Positions 1 to 9,650 of a stretch of DNA of 64,000 nucleotides are shown one piece after another. The stretch spans positions 16,167 through 80,166 of the forward strand of contig NZ_QNRK01000033.1 in NCBI RefSeq assembly GCF_003315135.1, given 5' to 3'. Source of the stretch: Roseiarcus fermentans (GTDB lineage: Bacteria; Pseudomonadota; Alphaproteobacteria; Rhizobiales; Beijerinckiaceae). The notes under the pieces were generated by a model that worked only from the letters and a program-made list of their open reading frames with translations, searched no databases and had not been told where the DNA came from. The translations under genes were made by a program, and so were the position numbers. Numbering within the stretch: position 1 is the first letter of the stretch; each line of letters begins with the position of its first letter.

Positions 1-600
1 GAGGTCGCGCGGACGATCCCGGTGATTGCGCTCGCGACCGACCTCCCCGACGGCGGGCGCGCCGCCTATGTCGGCCCGGACGACCGTCAGGCCGGGCGCG
101 TGGCCGGCGACCTGATGGGCCGCTTCCTCGGGCGCGAGGGCGGCGACATCGTGATGATCTCGGGGCTCCTCAGCCTGCGCGGGCAGCGCGAGCGCGAGGC
201 CGGGTTCCGGCGGGTTCTGGCGGACCATTATCCCGGATGCCGGGTCGAAGGCGCGCTCGAAAGCCGCGAGGACGCGGAACGGGCGGGGCTGCTGGTCGCC
301 GAGGCGCTGAAGCGCAATCCCGCGATCCGCGGCGTCTATCACGTGACCGCAGGCGCGGCCGAGGTGGCCGCGGCGCTCGCCGCGCTCGGGCGCGGCGACG
401 TCGCGCTGATCGCCCATGAACTGACCGAGGAGCGCCGGGCGCTGCTGCGCGCACGGGCGATCGCCGCGATCATCGACCAGAATCCGGAATTCGAGGTCCG
501 CGCCGCGATCGAGGTGATGGCGCGGCTTCTGGGCCGCATGGAGGGCCCGGCGGGAACGACGGTCACGCCGGTGAATATCTATACCGCTGAGAACGTGTGA
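1..600 (+). CDS. LacI-family transcriptional regulator, C-terminal part (partial)
   Basis: The frame is open from the first base to a TGA at 598-600, so the DNA-binding N-terminus lies outside the window. About 199 residues of a periplasmic-binding-protein-like sugar-sensing domain are visible. Recognisable elements are a ViALATDLP strand, the YVGPDD segment with AGRVAGDLMGRFLG, a central HELT motif and the closing IDQNPEFEVRAAIEVMARLLGR segment, all common in LacI/GalR effector domains of sugar regulators. No signal peptide can be judged. It converges on the inositol transport genes, so it may control a neighbouring sugar operon, but its target and ligand cannot be read here. A plain periplasmic binding protein is less likely because of the HELTEERR and IDQNP features. 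Confidence 0.8.
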   Translation, partial: EVARTIPVIALATDLPDGGRAAYVGPDDRQAGRVAGDLMGRFLGREGGDIVMISGLLSLRGQREREAGFRRVLADHYPGCRVEGALESREDAERAGLLVAEALKRNPAIRGVYHVTAGAAEVAAALAALGRGDVALIAHELTEERRALLRARAIAAIIDQNPEFEVRAAIEVMARLLGRMEGPAGTTVTPVNIYTAENV

Positions 601-681
601 TGCGTGGAAGGGCGGCGCGCCGTCGCCCTTCCCGCGCCGGTCGCGGCGAACGCGGTCGGCGACCGCAACGGCAAGGGGGCT

Positions 682-1500
682 TTACGCCGCCACCGCCTCG
701 CGCAGCCAGGCCATGCTGTCGCGCACCGCGGCGATCGGATCGGCGAGGTCGTGGACCTCGCGCGCAAACGGCTCGAACGAGACGATTCCGTCGTAACCGT
801 CGGCGTAGAGGCGGCGAAGCTGCTCGACATTGCCGAGTCGGTCCTTCGGGCCGACCAGCACGCGGTGGCCGTCGAGCATGTCGTCGAAGCCGATCGCGGG
901 ATCTTCGAGACCGGAGATGTGCACGAGCCCGGTGCGGGCGGCGAACACCGGCGCCTCCCCTGCCCCGGTGTGATGGAAGGTGTCGTGGACGAGCGAGAAG
1001 ATATCCGCCCCGCCGATGTCGTCGATCGCCGAGAGCGCATAGGCCTTGCTGCGCAGCGACGACACCGGGAAGCCGAGCGGCTCGACGAACCCTTTCAGGC
1101 CGTGGGCCGCGAGGATCGGGCGGATCGCGGTCAGCGCGGCGCGCAGGCTCGCCGCCTTCTCCGGCGTGTCCTCGAGCATCTTGCCTTCGTTCAGCGGGCA
1201 CATGACGAGGCCGGTCGCGCCGGCGGCGGCGGCGAGCGCGGCCAGCGCCTCGGTCTGGCGGGCGCGCTCGTCGTTCCAGACGTTGAACGGATAGAGCGCG
1301 TTGACGCTCACCACCTCGAGCCCGGCGTCCCTGGCTCGGGCGCCGACGCGGGCGGCGGTCGCGGCGTCCTTCAGGCTCATGTCGCCGACGTCGTTGCGCA
1401 GCTCGATCGCGACCGCGCCGAGCGCGACCGCCGCGTCGACCAGCTGGTCGGGCGTCAGCGCGGGATTGATCATGTGGTTGAAGCCGAACTTGATGGTCAT
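682..1500 (-). CDS. iolI: TIM-barrel sugar isomerase/epimerase, IolI-like (2-keto-myo-inositol isomerase)
   Basis: This 272-residue AP-endonuclease-2-type TIM barrel has the length of Bacillus IolI (about 278). Visible IolI-like elements are the IELRND strand near residue 33, SVNALYPFN near residue 65, an FVEPLGFP strand with the metal-ligand glutamate, VHDTFHH near residue 170, a GLVHISGLED strand and the closing SFEPFAREVHD. IolI interconverts keto-inositols (2-keto-myo-inositol and 1-keto-D-chiro-inositol), feeding other inositol stereoisomers into the IolE step. The ATG at 1500 is chosen because the barrel begins immediately (KFGFNHMINP). It lies 100 bp downstream of the transporter permease on the same strand, so it probably ends the transport operon. 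The family is broad (hydroxypyruvate isomerases, tagatose epimerases), so the substrate is inferred from context. Confidence 0.75.
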   Translation of the reverse strand: MTIKFGFNHMINPALTPDQLVDAAVALGAVAIELRNDVGDMSLKDAATAARVGARARDAGLEVVSVNALYPFNVWNDERARQTEALAALAAAAGATGLVMCPLNEGKMLEDTPEKAASLRAALTAIRPILAAHGLKGFVEPLGFPVSSLRSKAYALSAIDDIGGADIFSLVHDTFHHTGAGEAPVFAARTGLVHISGLEDPAIGFDDMLDGHRVLVGPKDRLGNVEQLRRLYADGYDGIVSFEPFAREVHDLADPIAAVRDSMAWLREAVAA

Positions 1501-1600
1501 TTGCTCTGCTGCCTTGGATTGAATTCGAATGGCGAGCGGGGTTCAGCTGGGCGGGAGCGGGGAATTCACCCTTCCCTGCTCCCTACGCCCATCCCTCCCC

Positions 1601-2635
1601 TCACACCGACTTTCGCCGGCGCTGGCGGTACTGGTCGGCGACCACGGCGGCGATGATGACGCCGCCCTTGATGATCTCCTGGTAATGCGCGTCGACGTTG
1701 AGGAAGGTGAAGCCGGAGGTGAGGATGCCGAGGATGACCGCGCCGATCACGGTGCCGGTCATGCGCCCGACGCCGCCCGAGAGCGAGGTTCCGCCGATCA
1801 CGGCGGCGGCGATCGCGTCGAGCTCGAAGCCCATGCCGACGCCGGCCTGGCCGCTGATGGCGCGCGCCGTGTGCACCACGCCGCACAGGCCCGAGAGCAG
1901 CCCGGCGAACATGTAGACGAGCACGATGTGGCGCTCGACGTTGATGCCCGAGACGCGGGCGGCGAGCGGGTTGGCGCCGATGGCGTAGGTGAACTTGCCG
2001 TAGCGGGTGTAACGCAGCGCGATGTGGAAGATGAAGGCGACGCCGAGGAAGATGATCACCGGCCACCAGCCCGCGCCGATGTCGGCGAAGGAGTCGGTCA
2101 GATTGCCGATCGGCTGGCCGTTGGTGTACCAGTCGGCGACGCCGCGCGCCGACACCATCATGCCGAGGGTGGCAATGAACGGGGGGATTTTGGTGTAGGC
2201 GATCAGCCAGCCGTTGACGACGCCGACGGCGAGGCCGCACAGCAGGCCCGCCGCGACCGGAAAGATCGGGTTGAGGCCCGTCAGACCCGGATAGACCGCA
2301 TGCGGCGCGTCGGCTGCCTGCGCGAGGCTCGCCGCGATCATCGCCGTCATGCCGACCACCGACCCGGACGACAGGTCGATGCCCGCCATGATGATGGTCT
2401 GGGTGACGCCGACGGCGATGATGCCGATCTCCGATTCCTGCAGGATCATGATCTTGAGACGCAGGGGATTGGCGATGAAGCTCTGGCCGACGAAGATCCA
2501 GCCGAGCGCCTCGAACAGCAGCATCATGCCGATCATCACGCCGAGGATGCTGAGCTCCGGCGGAAGGCGGCGGCGGCCCGCGACCGGCGTCTCGGCCGAC
2601 GCGGGGGGCGAAGCGGAGGAAATGTCGGTCGCCAT
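1601..2635 (-). CDS. iatP: Inositol-type sugar ABC transporter permease (RbsC/IatP-like)
   Basis: This 344-residue multi-pass membrane protein belongs to the RbsC-type permeases of the CUT2 class. A soluble N-terminus of about 25 residues precedes the first hydrophobic helix (LSILGVMIGMMLLFEALGW). Family signatures are GIDLSSGSVVGMTAMIAA near residue 110, the FIATLGMM segment and VIGGTSLSGGVGRMTGTVIGA near residue 285. It forms the membrane channel of the importer encoded with the ATPase and binding protein immediately upstream; only 29 bp separate it from the ATPase. The inositol assignment (as for Caulobacter IatP) rests on the surrounding iol genes and the operator at 5643, not on the sequence of the permease itself. 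Confidence 0.82.
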   Translation of the reverse strand: MATDISSASPPASAETPVAGRRRLPPELSILGVMIGMMLLFEALGWIFVGQSFIANPLRLKIMILQESEIGIIAVGVTQTIIMAGIDLSSGSVVGMTAMIAASLAQAADAPHAVYPGLTGLNPIFPVAAGLLCGLAVGVVNGWLIAYTKIPPFIATLGMMVSARGVADWYTNGQPIGNLTDSFADIGAGWWPVIIFLGVAFIFHIALRYTRYGKFTYAIGANPLAARVSGINVERHIVLVYMFAGLLSGLCGVVHTARAISGQAGVGMGFELDAIAAAVIGGTSLSGGVGRMTGTVIGAVILGILTSGFTFLNVDAHYQEIIKGGVIIAAVVADQYRQRRRKSV

Positions 2636-2664
2636 GGGTCTGGTTCCTTAGCGTTCGGCGGTGG

Positions 2665-4209
<1,545 letters not shown>

Positions 4210-4295
4210 GGCGCTTCGTCCCGATCGTTTCCGGCGCCGCCCCCGTGACCGGGGGGCTCGACGCCGATCCTGACATGATCTTGCGCGCGAAAGGC

Positions 4296-4328
4296 CCGGA
4301 GGCGCGCCGGGAGGAAGCCCGCCTCCGG
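4296..4328 (-). other. Intercistronic stem-loop between binding-protein and ATPase genes
   Basis: CCGGAGGC at 4296-4303 pairs with GCCTCCGG at 4321-4328, in the gap between the binding-protein gene (stop at 4335) and the ATPase gene. No T-tract follows on the minus strand, so it is more likely an mRNA-stabilising or attenuating hairpin than a full terminator. Such hairpins often raise expression of the binding protein over the membrane components. Confidence 0.45.
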
Positions 4329-4334
4329 CGCCGG

Positions 4335-5264
4335 TCAGTTCTTCTTCATGTACTGGTCGAGATTGGCCGGAGTGACCAGTTCGAACGGGATCTTGACCCA
4401 CTTCTCGACCGGCTTGCCGGCGGCGAGCGCGAGCGCGGCGTCGACCGCCCCCTTGCCCTGGCCGGCGGCGTTCTGGAACACGGTCACCTTGAGGTCGCCG
4501 GCCTTCAGCGAGGCGAGCGCGTCCTGGGTCGCGTCGACGCCGCCGACCACCGACGCCTTGGTGTCGACGCCGGCCGACTTCATCGCCTGCAGCGCGCCGA
4601 TCGCCATTTCGTCGTTGTTGGAGACGACGGCGTCAAACTTGAGGCCCTTCGACAGCCAGTTGGTCATCAAATTCTGCGCCTTCGTGCGATCCCACTCGGC
4701 GGTCTGCTCGGCGATCACCTTCATGCCCTTGCACTCGGGGGTGGCGATCACGTCGTGGATGTCGGCCGTGCGCTGCACCGCGGCCTGATTGGAGAGCTGG
4801 CCCTCGATCACCAGAATGTCGCCCTTGCCGCCGAGGATCTTGCAGATCGCCTGCGTCTCGTAGGTTCCCGATTCCTTTTCATCGGACGCGACGACCGCGG
4901 CCTTGGGTCCGAGCTTGGCGATGTCCGCCGGAATCCGGTTGACGTAGACGAGCGGCACGCCCGCGCTGGCGGCGGCCTTGGTGATGGCGGCGGTGGCGGA
5001 GGTGTCGACCGGGTTGACGATGATCGCGTCGACGCCGTTGGCGATGAAATTCTGCACCTGGCTGATCTGCTTCGAGACGTCGTCCTTGGCGTCCTCGATC
5101 TGGAGCGTCACGCCCGGCTGCGTCTTGGCGTAGTCGACCATGCCGTTGCGCAGCACGGTGAGGAAGTTGTCGTCGAACTTGTCCATCGAGACGCCGATCT
5201 TGGCGGCGAAGGCGGGGCTCGCGAGCAACGTGGCGGCGGCGAGCGCAACGAGGGTGCGTTTCAT
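4335..5264 (-). CDS. ibpA: Inositol-type periplasmic substrate-binding protein (IbpA-like)
   Basis: This 309-residue periplasmic binding protein of the RbsB/CUT2 type has a clear Sec signal peptide ([20 protein letters not shown], cleavage after residue 20). The mature part starts [13 protein letters not shown] and shows the family pattern of [29 protein letters not shown], a PLVYVNR strand, and [19 protein letters not shown] before a final [19 protein letters not shown]. The ATG at 5264 has GGAGG about 10 bases upstream (from CCTCC on the plus strand). It is the first gene of the transport operon and would capture ligand for the ATPase and permease that follow. Its similarity to the Caulobacter inositol-binding protein and its place in the iol cluster suggest myo-inositol; ribose or another polyol is not excluded. 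Confidence 0.82.
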   Translation of the reverse strand: MKRTLVALAAATLLASPAFAAKIGVSMDKFDDNFLTVLRNGMVDYAKTQPGVTLQIEDAKDDVSKQISQVQNFIANGVDAIIVNPVDTSATAAITKAAASAGVPLVYVNRIPADIAKLGPKAAVVASDEKESGTYETQAICKILGGKGDILVIEGQLSNQAAVQRTADIHDVIATPECKGMKVIAEQTAEWDRTKAQNLMTNWLSKGLKFDAVVSNNDEMAIGALQAMKSAGVDTKASVVGGVDATQDALASLKAGDLKVTVFQNAAGQGKGAVDAALALAAGKPVEKWVKIPFELVTPANLDQYMKKN

Positions 5265-5362
5265 TGTCGTTTGTCCTCCCAGATGGCGGCCGGACTGCCG
5301 ATCGGGCGTTCCGGCTCGCGGCCCGCGACATCGGATTTGAAAAACCGTTGGCCGCGCCACTG

Positions 5363-5391
5363 TTCGTAGCAAACGTTCCAATCGAAGTCAA
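5363..5391 (-). promoter_or_regulatory. Candidate ibpA promoter
   Basis: On the minus strand, TTGACT (5386-5391) and TACGAA (5363-5368) are separated by 17 bp, about 100 bp upstream of the ibpA start. The -35 is good and the -10 is weak. The -35 lies between outward-facing half sites TTCC (5377-5380) and GGAA (5396-5399). Confidence 0.3.
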
Positions 5392-5423
5392 TAATGGAAT
5401 GCGCCTTCCGATCTTTTTCTTTC

Positions 5424-5530
5424 CCGTCGCTCCCAAGGCGGGGCCAGCGAAGCCTGCGGGGCGGCGAACCTGTTGGCGGCGCAACGGGTTTTCGGCGTTC
5501 GGGCGGCCGCCCGATCGTTGGGAGCGACGG
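5424..5530. repeat. 107-bp element with perfect 13-bp terminal inverted repeats
   Basis: CCGTCGCTCCCAA at 5424-5436 is matched exactly by its reverse complement at 5518-5530. The 81-bp interior holds a small GTTG/CAAC hairpin and other short stems. It carries no reading frame of interest. It could be a MITE-like insertion or a structured RNA folded on a 13-bp closing stem. Confidence 0.5.
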
Positions 5531-5642
5531 TAGCGGCCTTCGCGCCGGGTCGAGCCGCGGCGACTGAACCGGCGCAGCGACCGCCTCTTTGAATCCGCGC
5601 CGCGAGGCGGCCGGCGCTCATCGCGCGCAGCTCTCGGCCGCT

Positions 5643-5660
5643 ATGGAATTTCTGTTCCAT
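5643..5660. promoter_or_regulatory. IolR-type operator, perfect palindromic arms
   Basis: ATGGAATTTCTGTTCCAT has perfect ATGGAA/TTCCAT arms around six bases. The GGAA-N6-TTCC core is the motif described for the RpiR-type repressor IolR in Sinorhizobium. It lies upstream of the inositol transport operon, with near-identical copies at 9505 and 7264. Confidence 0.75.
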
Positions 5661-5809
5661 TTCGGCGAAGCGAACCCCGGGCGCCGCGGATCTCGGCGGC
5701 CCCCGCCCCCGCCCTTCGCGGGGCGCCGGCGAGCAGGGCCGGCCGCACGGCCTTTCGCGCGTGTCCCGAGCCCTGCGCGGGCCCCAGCGGCGCCGAGCGC
5801 CCGCGCCGG

Positions 5810-6691
5810 TCAGGCGAGCCCGGCCTCGGCGAGAAAGCGCTTCAGATTGGCGTAACCCATGGTGACGTATCGCTTCGGATTGGCCTTCTCCGGGTCCTGC
5901 TCGGCCTCGATCACCACCCACCCCGAATAGTCGGGCAACGCCTTGAACACACTGGCGAAATCGATGCAGCCGTCGCCGGGCACGGTGTAGACGCCGGCGA
6001 GGACGGAATCGAGGAACGACCAGTCCTCGGCGGTCGCCTGCGCGGCGACATCCCTGCGCACGTCCTTGGCGTGCACGTGGCCGATCCGCCCGGCGTAGGT
6101 TTTCGCCATGCGCACCGGGTCGCCGCCGGCCCAGGTGATGTGGCCGGTGTCGAGCAGCAGCTTCACCGCCGGGCCGGTTCCGGCCATCAGACGGTCGACC
6201 TCGGCCTCGGTCTGCACCACGGTTCCCATGTGATGGTGGTAGACGACCTCGAGCCCGAAATCCCTGCACAGTTCGGCGAAGCGGGTCATGCGCGGCAGGA
6301 ACGTCGCCCATTCGGCGTCGGTCATCACTGGCCGGGTCGAGAGCGGCGCCGACTTCGTCCCGTGCACCGTGCGCGTGCATTCGCAGGTGACGAGGACCTC
6401 GGCGCCCGCGTCGCGGCGCAGCTTCAGTTCGTCGAGGCCGGCGGCGAATTCGGCGTCGCCGTCGCGTTCGAGCAGGAAGGTCGAATACCAGCCGGACACG
6501 AACACGAGGCCGTATTCGGCGAGCTTGGCCTTCAGCGCCGGCGCGGTCTTGGGAAACTTGTTGCCCTTCTCCATGCCCTCGATGCCGATGTCGCGGGCCT
6601 CGCTCAGGCACTGCTCCAGCGAAATGTCGCCGCCGATTTCCACCATGTCGTCGTTGGACCAGCAGATCGGATTGGCGCCGATACGGATCAT
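5810..6691 (-). CDS. iolE: Myo-inosose-2 dehydratase
   Basis: This 293-residue TIM-barrel enzyme catalyses dehydration of 2-keto-myo-inositol (scyllo-inosose) to the dione that IolD hydrolyses. The N-terminus (MIRIGANPICWSNDDM) followed by GGDISLEQCLSEAR, GIEGMEKGNKFP and FVSGWYSTFLLERD is characteristic of IolE. Barrel strands carrying VVYHHHMGTVVQ, LLLDTGHITWAGGD and GHVHAKDV with the late WVVIEAEQDPEKANP supply the metal-site residues expected of the family. The ATG at 6691 is preferred to an upstream TTG at 6697 because GGGAG lies at suitable spacing before it. A degenerate IolR-type site lies 123 bp upstream, so repression by the iolR product is likely. Confidence 0.92.
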   Translation of the reverse strand: MIRIGANPICWSNDDMVEIGGDISLEQCLSEARDIGIEGMEKGNKFPKTAPALKAKLAEYGLVFVSGWYSTFLLERDGDAEFAAGLDELKLRRDAGAEVLVTCECTRTVHGTKSAPLSTRPVMTDAEWATFLPRMTRFAELCRDFGLEVVYHHHMGTVVQTEAEVDRLMAGTGPAVKLLLDTGHITWAGGDPVRMAKTYAGRIGHVHAKDVRRDVAAQATAEDWSFLDSVLAGVYTVPGDGCIDFASVFKALPDYSGWVVIEAEQDPEKANPKRYVTMGYANLKRFLAEAGLA

Positions 6692-6813
6692 TGGCAAAAA
6701 CTCCCTGTTCAGGCCCGCTGGGCCGATCTTCGCCGTCCCGCCCCCGGCGGGCGGGTTCCTTCGCTTTCGGCCGGCTCAGGATCGGCCTAAATATTCTACT
6801 GCGCCTTTCATTC

Positions 6814-6827
6814 GGAATTCAAGTTCT
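6814..6827. promoter_or_regulatory. Degenerate IolR-type operator upstream of iolE
   Basis: GGAATTCAAGTTCT matches GGAA-N6-TTCC except for the last base, in an AT-rich pocket 123 bp upstream of the iolE start. Confidence 0.45.
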
Positions 6828-6972
6828 GTTTTCGATTCGAACCCACCGCTTGCCGGAAAGGCAGGGACGCCGAGCGCGGCAAGCACGGCCATGCCGGCGA
6901 CCGATCCGAAACAACGCTCCCACACCGTGGCGCTGCCGCTTGGTATCTCCCAAGGTGGACGCCGAAGAACGC

Positions 6973-7164
6973 CGTCATCGCGAGCGACCCCCGGGTCGAA
7001 GAGCCCGGGGGGAAGCGACCCAGGGGCCGCTGGGCTGCTGTGCGGCTCGCGGACCGCCACGCCGTCCCTCGAGCTTCGTTGCAAGCAGAAGACGGAGCAA
7101 TCCTTGCAAAATGGATGCAAACTTCGTCGTGGGTTGCTTCGTCGCTTTGCTCCTCGCAATGACG
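6973..7164. repeat. Inverted-repeat-bounded interspersed element
   Basis: CGTCATCGCGAG at 6973-6984 and CTCGCAATGACG at 7153-7164 are inverted copies with one mismatch. The interior carries TCGTCGCTTTGCTCCTCGC next to the right end. This wording (CGTCATTGCGAGGAGC read on the minus strand) is that of a short intergenic repeat seen widely in alphaproteobacterial genomes. It is non-coding. Confidence 0.6.
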
Positions 7165-7263
7165 GGATTGGGAGTTACGCCGCTTTCGGCCGTCCCGGCT
7201 GCGACGCTCCGCGCGGCGGCGGCCGGCCGGACACCGACCCGTTGACCGTCTTGAAAAAACGAT

Positions 7264-7281
7264 ATGGACGAAACAATCCAT
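7264..7281. promoter_or_regulatory. IolR-type operator upstream of the transaldolase gene
   Basis: ATGGACGAAACAATCCAT has ATGGA/TCCAT arms around eight bases, the same 18-bp frame as the sites at 5643 and 9505 with one base changed in each inner arm. It sits 92 bp before the transaldolase start codon. Confidence 0.6.
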
Positions 7282-7372
7282 TTATGATAGGCGATGGAAT
7301 GACCATGTCGCATACCGACACTCGGGTCGGAAGGACCTCAGTGAACGGGCGCCCGATGGAGGAGAGGAAGAC

Positions 7373-8455
7373 GTGACCATTTCGCCCCCGAACCCGTCGC
7401 CGCTGTATCGGACCGTGCACGCCGGGCCGACCGACGTCTGGAACGATTCCTGCTCGCCGCGCGAACTCGAATACGCGATCGGCAACGGCGCGGTCGGCGC
7501 GACCACCAACCCATCGATCGTCCTGGCGGTGCTGAAGAAGGAATTCGCGGCCTGGAAGGACAGGCTGCTTCAGCTGATCCACGACAACCCCGCGGCCAGC
7601 GAGGACGAGATCGCCTGGAAGCTGATCGAACTCATGGGGTTGCGCGGCGCCGAGATGCTGCTGCCGGTGTTCGAGCGCGAGCGGCGCCGCAAAGGGCGCC
7701 TGTCGATGCAGACGAACCCGGTCAACTACCGCAACGTTCCGGCGCTGGTGGAGCAGGCGGTGCATTTCGCTGGCCTCGCGCCCAACATCCAGGTCAAGAT
7801 CCCCGCGACCGCCGCCGGGATCGCCGCGATCGAGGAGGCGACCCGCCTCGGCGTCGACATCAACGCGACCGTCAGCTTCACCCTGCCCCAGGCGATCGCG
7901 GTGGCCGAGGCGGTCGAGCGCGGCCTCGACCGCCGCGCCGCCGAAGGTCACGACGTGTCCGGCATGACGCCGGTCTGCACGCTGATGATCGGGCGCCTCG
8001 ACGACTGGCTGAAGGTCGTCGCGACCCGCGAGGGCGTCGTCACCACGCCCGGCCATCTCGACTGGGCAGGCGTGGCGACCTTCAAGAAGGCCTACGGCCT
8101 GTTCAAGGCGCGCGGATACCGGACGCGGCTGCTCGCCGCGGCCTACCGCCACCACCTGCACTGGTCGCAACTGATCGGCGGCGACGTCGTTCTGACCATT
8201 CCCTACGAGTGGCAGGTGCAGTTCAACAAGTCCGACGTCGAGGTGAAGAAGCGGATCGACGATCCCGTCGATCCCGCGATCGTCGCCGACCTCTATCGAA
8301 AATTCCCCGACTTCCGCCGCGCTTACGACGAGGGCGGCCTCTCGATCGAGGAGTTCGACCGCTACGGGGCGACCGCAAGGACCTTGCGGTCGTTCATCGA
8401 AGCCTACCGGGAGCTGACGGCGCTGGTGCGCGATTCGATGCTGCCTGCGCCGTGA
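7373..8455 (+). CDS. Transaldolase-family protein in the inositol cluster
   Basis: This 360-residue protein of the class I aldolase/transaldolase superfamily starts at GTG 7373 behind GGAGGAGAGG. Family landmarks are an N-terminal aspartate strand (TDVWNDS), GATTNPSIV near residue 44, the Schiff-base lysine strand NIQVKIPATAAG near residue 142, the INATVSF strand, and CTLMIGRLDDW near residue 202. In classical transaldolases the strand before the lysine carries a catalytic glutamate (STEVD in TalB); here it reads LSMQTNP, with glutamine as in fructose-6-phosphate aldolases. An IolR-type operator precedes it and convergent iolR follows it, so it is probably co-regulated with inositol catabolism. 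Its substrate is unknown; standard pentose-phosphate transaldolase is an alternative. Confidence 0.85.
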   Translation: MTISPPNPSPLYRTVHAGPTDVWNDSCSPRELEYAIGNGAVGATTNPSIVLAVLKKEFAAWKDRLLQLIHDNPAASEDEIAWKLIELMGLRGAEMLLPVFERERRRKGRLSMQTNPVNYRNVPALVEQAVHFAGLAPNIQVKIPATAAGIAAIEEATRLGVDINATVSFTLPQAIAVAEAVERGLDRRAAEGHDVSGMTPVCTLMIGRLDDWLKVVATREGVVTTPGHLDWAGVATFKKAYGLFKARGYRTRLLAAAYRHHLHWSQLIGGDVVLTIPYEWQVQFNKSDVEVKKRIDDPVDPAIVADLYRKFPDFRRAYDEGGLSIEEFDRYGATARTLRSFIEAYRELTALVRDSMLPAP

Positions 8456-8557
8456 GATCCGACGGCGGGGGCGGCCGAACACCGTCCCCCTCGCCGCCGC
8501 CGATGCAGCTCCGCCCGAAGATTTCATAATATAGGCGTTATAGAATTAAAATTCCAT

Positions 8558-9406
8558 CTATCGCCTGCCGCCCGCGCGCCGCTTCTCCGCCACGGCGATC
8601 GCCAGCGCCGCCGCCAGCGTCATCGTGGCCGCGAGCGTGCGAAAGCCCTCGAAGTCGCTCTCGACGATCTCGAACCACACGCTGGTGTTCAGCGCCAGCG
8701 GGCTGAACGGGCTGTCGGTGATCGAGACCAGCGGCGTGTTCTGCGCGACGATCTGGCGGGTGTATTCGACGGTCGTGGGCGCATAGGGCGTGAAGCTGAC
8801 CGCGAGCGCCGCGTCGCGCGGGCCGGCGAACGCCAGGATTTCGCGGTCGACGCCGCTCGGCGAGCCGGCCAGCACCGTCCTGATCCCGAGCGTTCCCAGC
8901 GCATAGTGCAGATAGGCGGTCACCGGATAGGACCGGCGCAGCCCGATCAGGTAGACGGTCTCCGCCGCCGCCAGGATCCGCGCCGCCTCGTCCAGGTCCT
9001 CCGGCTTGACGCGCTCCTTCACCCTTTCGATCGAACGGATCGCCGCCTCGCTGAATCCCTCGATCGCCGCCATCGCCGGCGAATGGCCGGACGTGTGTTC
9101 GTCGAGGGATTGCAGGCGGGCCTCGTAGTTGTTCGGCCGGTCGCGCAGCCGCTCCTGGAACACCGCCTGCAACTCGCTGAACCCGCTGTAGCCCAGCGCC
9201 TTGGCGAAGCGCACCAGCGTCGAGGGCTGCACAGCGGCGCGCTCCGAAATGCTGCCGACCGTTCCAAAGGCGATGTCGTCGGGAAACTCGATCGTGTAGG
9301 CGGCCACCTGCGCCAGCCGCCGCGGCAGCTTGTCGCGCCGTTCGATGATCAGGTCGCGCAGCTCGTTGAAGGCCTGCGGCGGACTGTCGGTGAGGGCTTC
9401 CGTCAT
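8558..9406 (-). CDS. iolR: RpiR/MurR-family transcriptional regulator, IolR-like
   Basis: This 282-residue protein has an N-terminal RpiR-type helix-turn-helix domain (residues about 10-85; RAAVQPSTLVRFAKALGYSG holds the recognition region). A C-terminal SIS sugar-phosphate-binding domain follows (residues about 125-270; VYLIGLRRSYPVTAYLHYAL, then ALAVSFTPYAPTTVEY and PLVSITDSPFSPLA). In Sinorhizobium the RpiR-type IolR represses iol genes and is relieved by a pathway intermediate; the same role is inferred here. It is divergent from iolG, with a perfect operator (9505-9522) in the shared 244-bp gap, implying control of iolG and autoregulation. Its 3' end converges on the transaldolase gene. 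Confidence 0.88.
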   Translation of the reverse strand: MTEALTDSPPQAFNELRDLIIERRDKLPRRLAQVAAYTIEFPDDIAFGTVGSISERAAVQPSTLVRFAKALGYSGFSELQAVFQERLRDRPNNYEARLQSLDEHTSGHSPAMAAIEGFSEAAIRSIERVKERVKPEDLDEAARILAAAETVYLIGLRRSYPVTAYLHYALGTLGIRTVLAGSPSGVDREILAFAGPRDAALAVSFTPYAPTTVEYTRQIVAQNTPLVSITDSPFSPLALNTSVWFEIVESDFEGFRTLAATMTLAAALAIAVAEKRRAGGRR

Positions 9407-9504
9407 CGCGATGTCTCTCGAAGCCGCCTTCCGGCGATGGGAAAGCCGTCAGCCTAGCCGAAAACCGCACGATTGCAAAACGAAACTGTTGACGGTGAAG
9501 GAAA

Positions 9505-9522
9505 ATGGAATATAAGTTCCAT
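9505..9522. promoter_or_regulatory. IolR-type operator between iolR and iolG
   Basis: ATGGAATATAAGTTCCAT is a perfect ATGGAA-N6-TTCCAT site, 99 bp from the iolR start and 129 bp from the iolG start. It is well placed to repress both divergent promoters. Confidence 0.78.
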
Positions 9523-9650
9523 CACGATCCCCCTTGGGACGAGGCTCGCGGCCCCTTCGACCGCGACGACCGGCGGAAACGTTCGACGGCGGATGTCTTG
9601 CGCGCGACGGGCGGTCGCGGCGCAGACGAGCCGAATGGAGAGACGACACC

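Larger units (their letters stand above)
5265..5809. other. Intergenic control region upstream of the inositol transport operon
   Basis: This 545-bp gap between ibpA and iolE holds no convincing gene. It contains a candidate ibpA promoter (5363-5391), a 107-bp element bounded by perfect 13-bp inverted repeats (5424-5530) and a perfect IolR-type palindrome (5643-5660). The stretch 5680-5800 is very GC-rich and shows nothing specific. Confidence 0.7.
6692..7372. other. Divergent control region between iolE and the transaldolase gene
   Basis: These 681 bp hold two IolR-type sites (6814 and 7264), one serving each divergent gene. Between them is a 192-bp inverted-repeat-bounded repetitive element (6973-7164). 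No convincing coding region was seen on either strand. Confidence 0.7.

Noticed and set aside
8542..8555. AGAA-N6-TTCC site at the 3' end of iolR.
   Set aside because: It matches the IolR core with one change, but it lies between two convergent genes, away from any start codon, so it was not listed as an operator.
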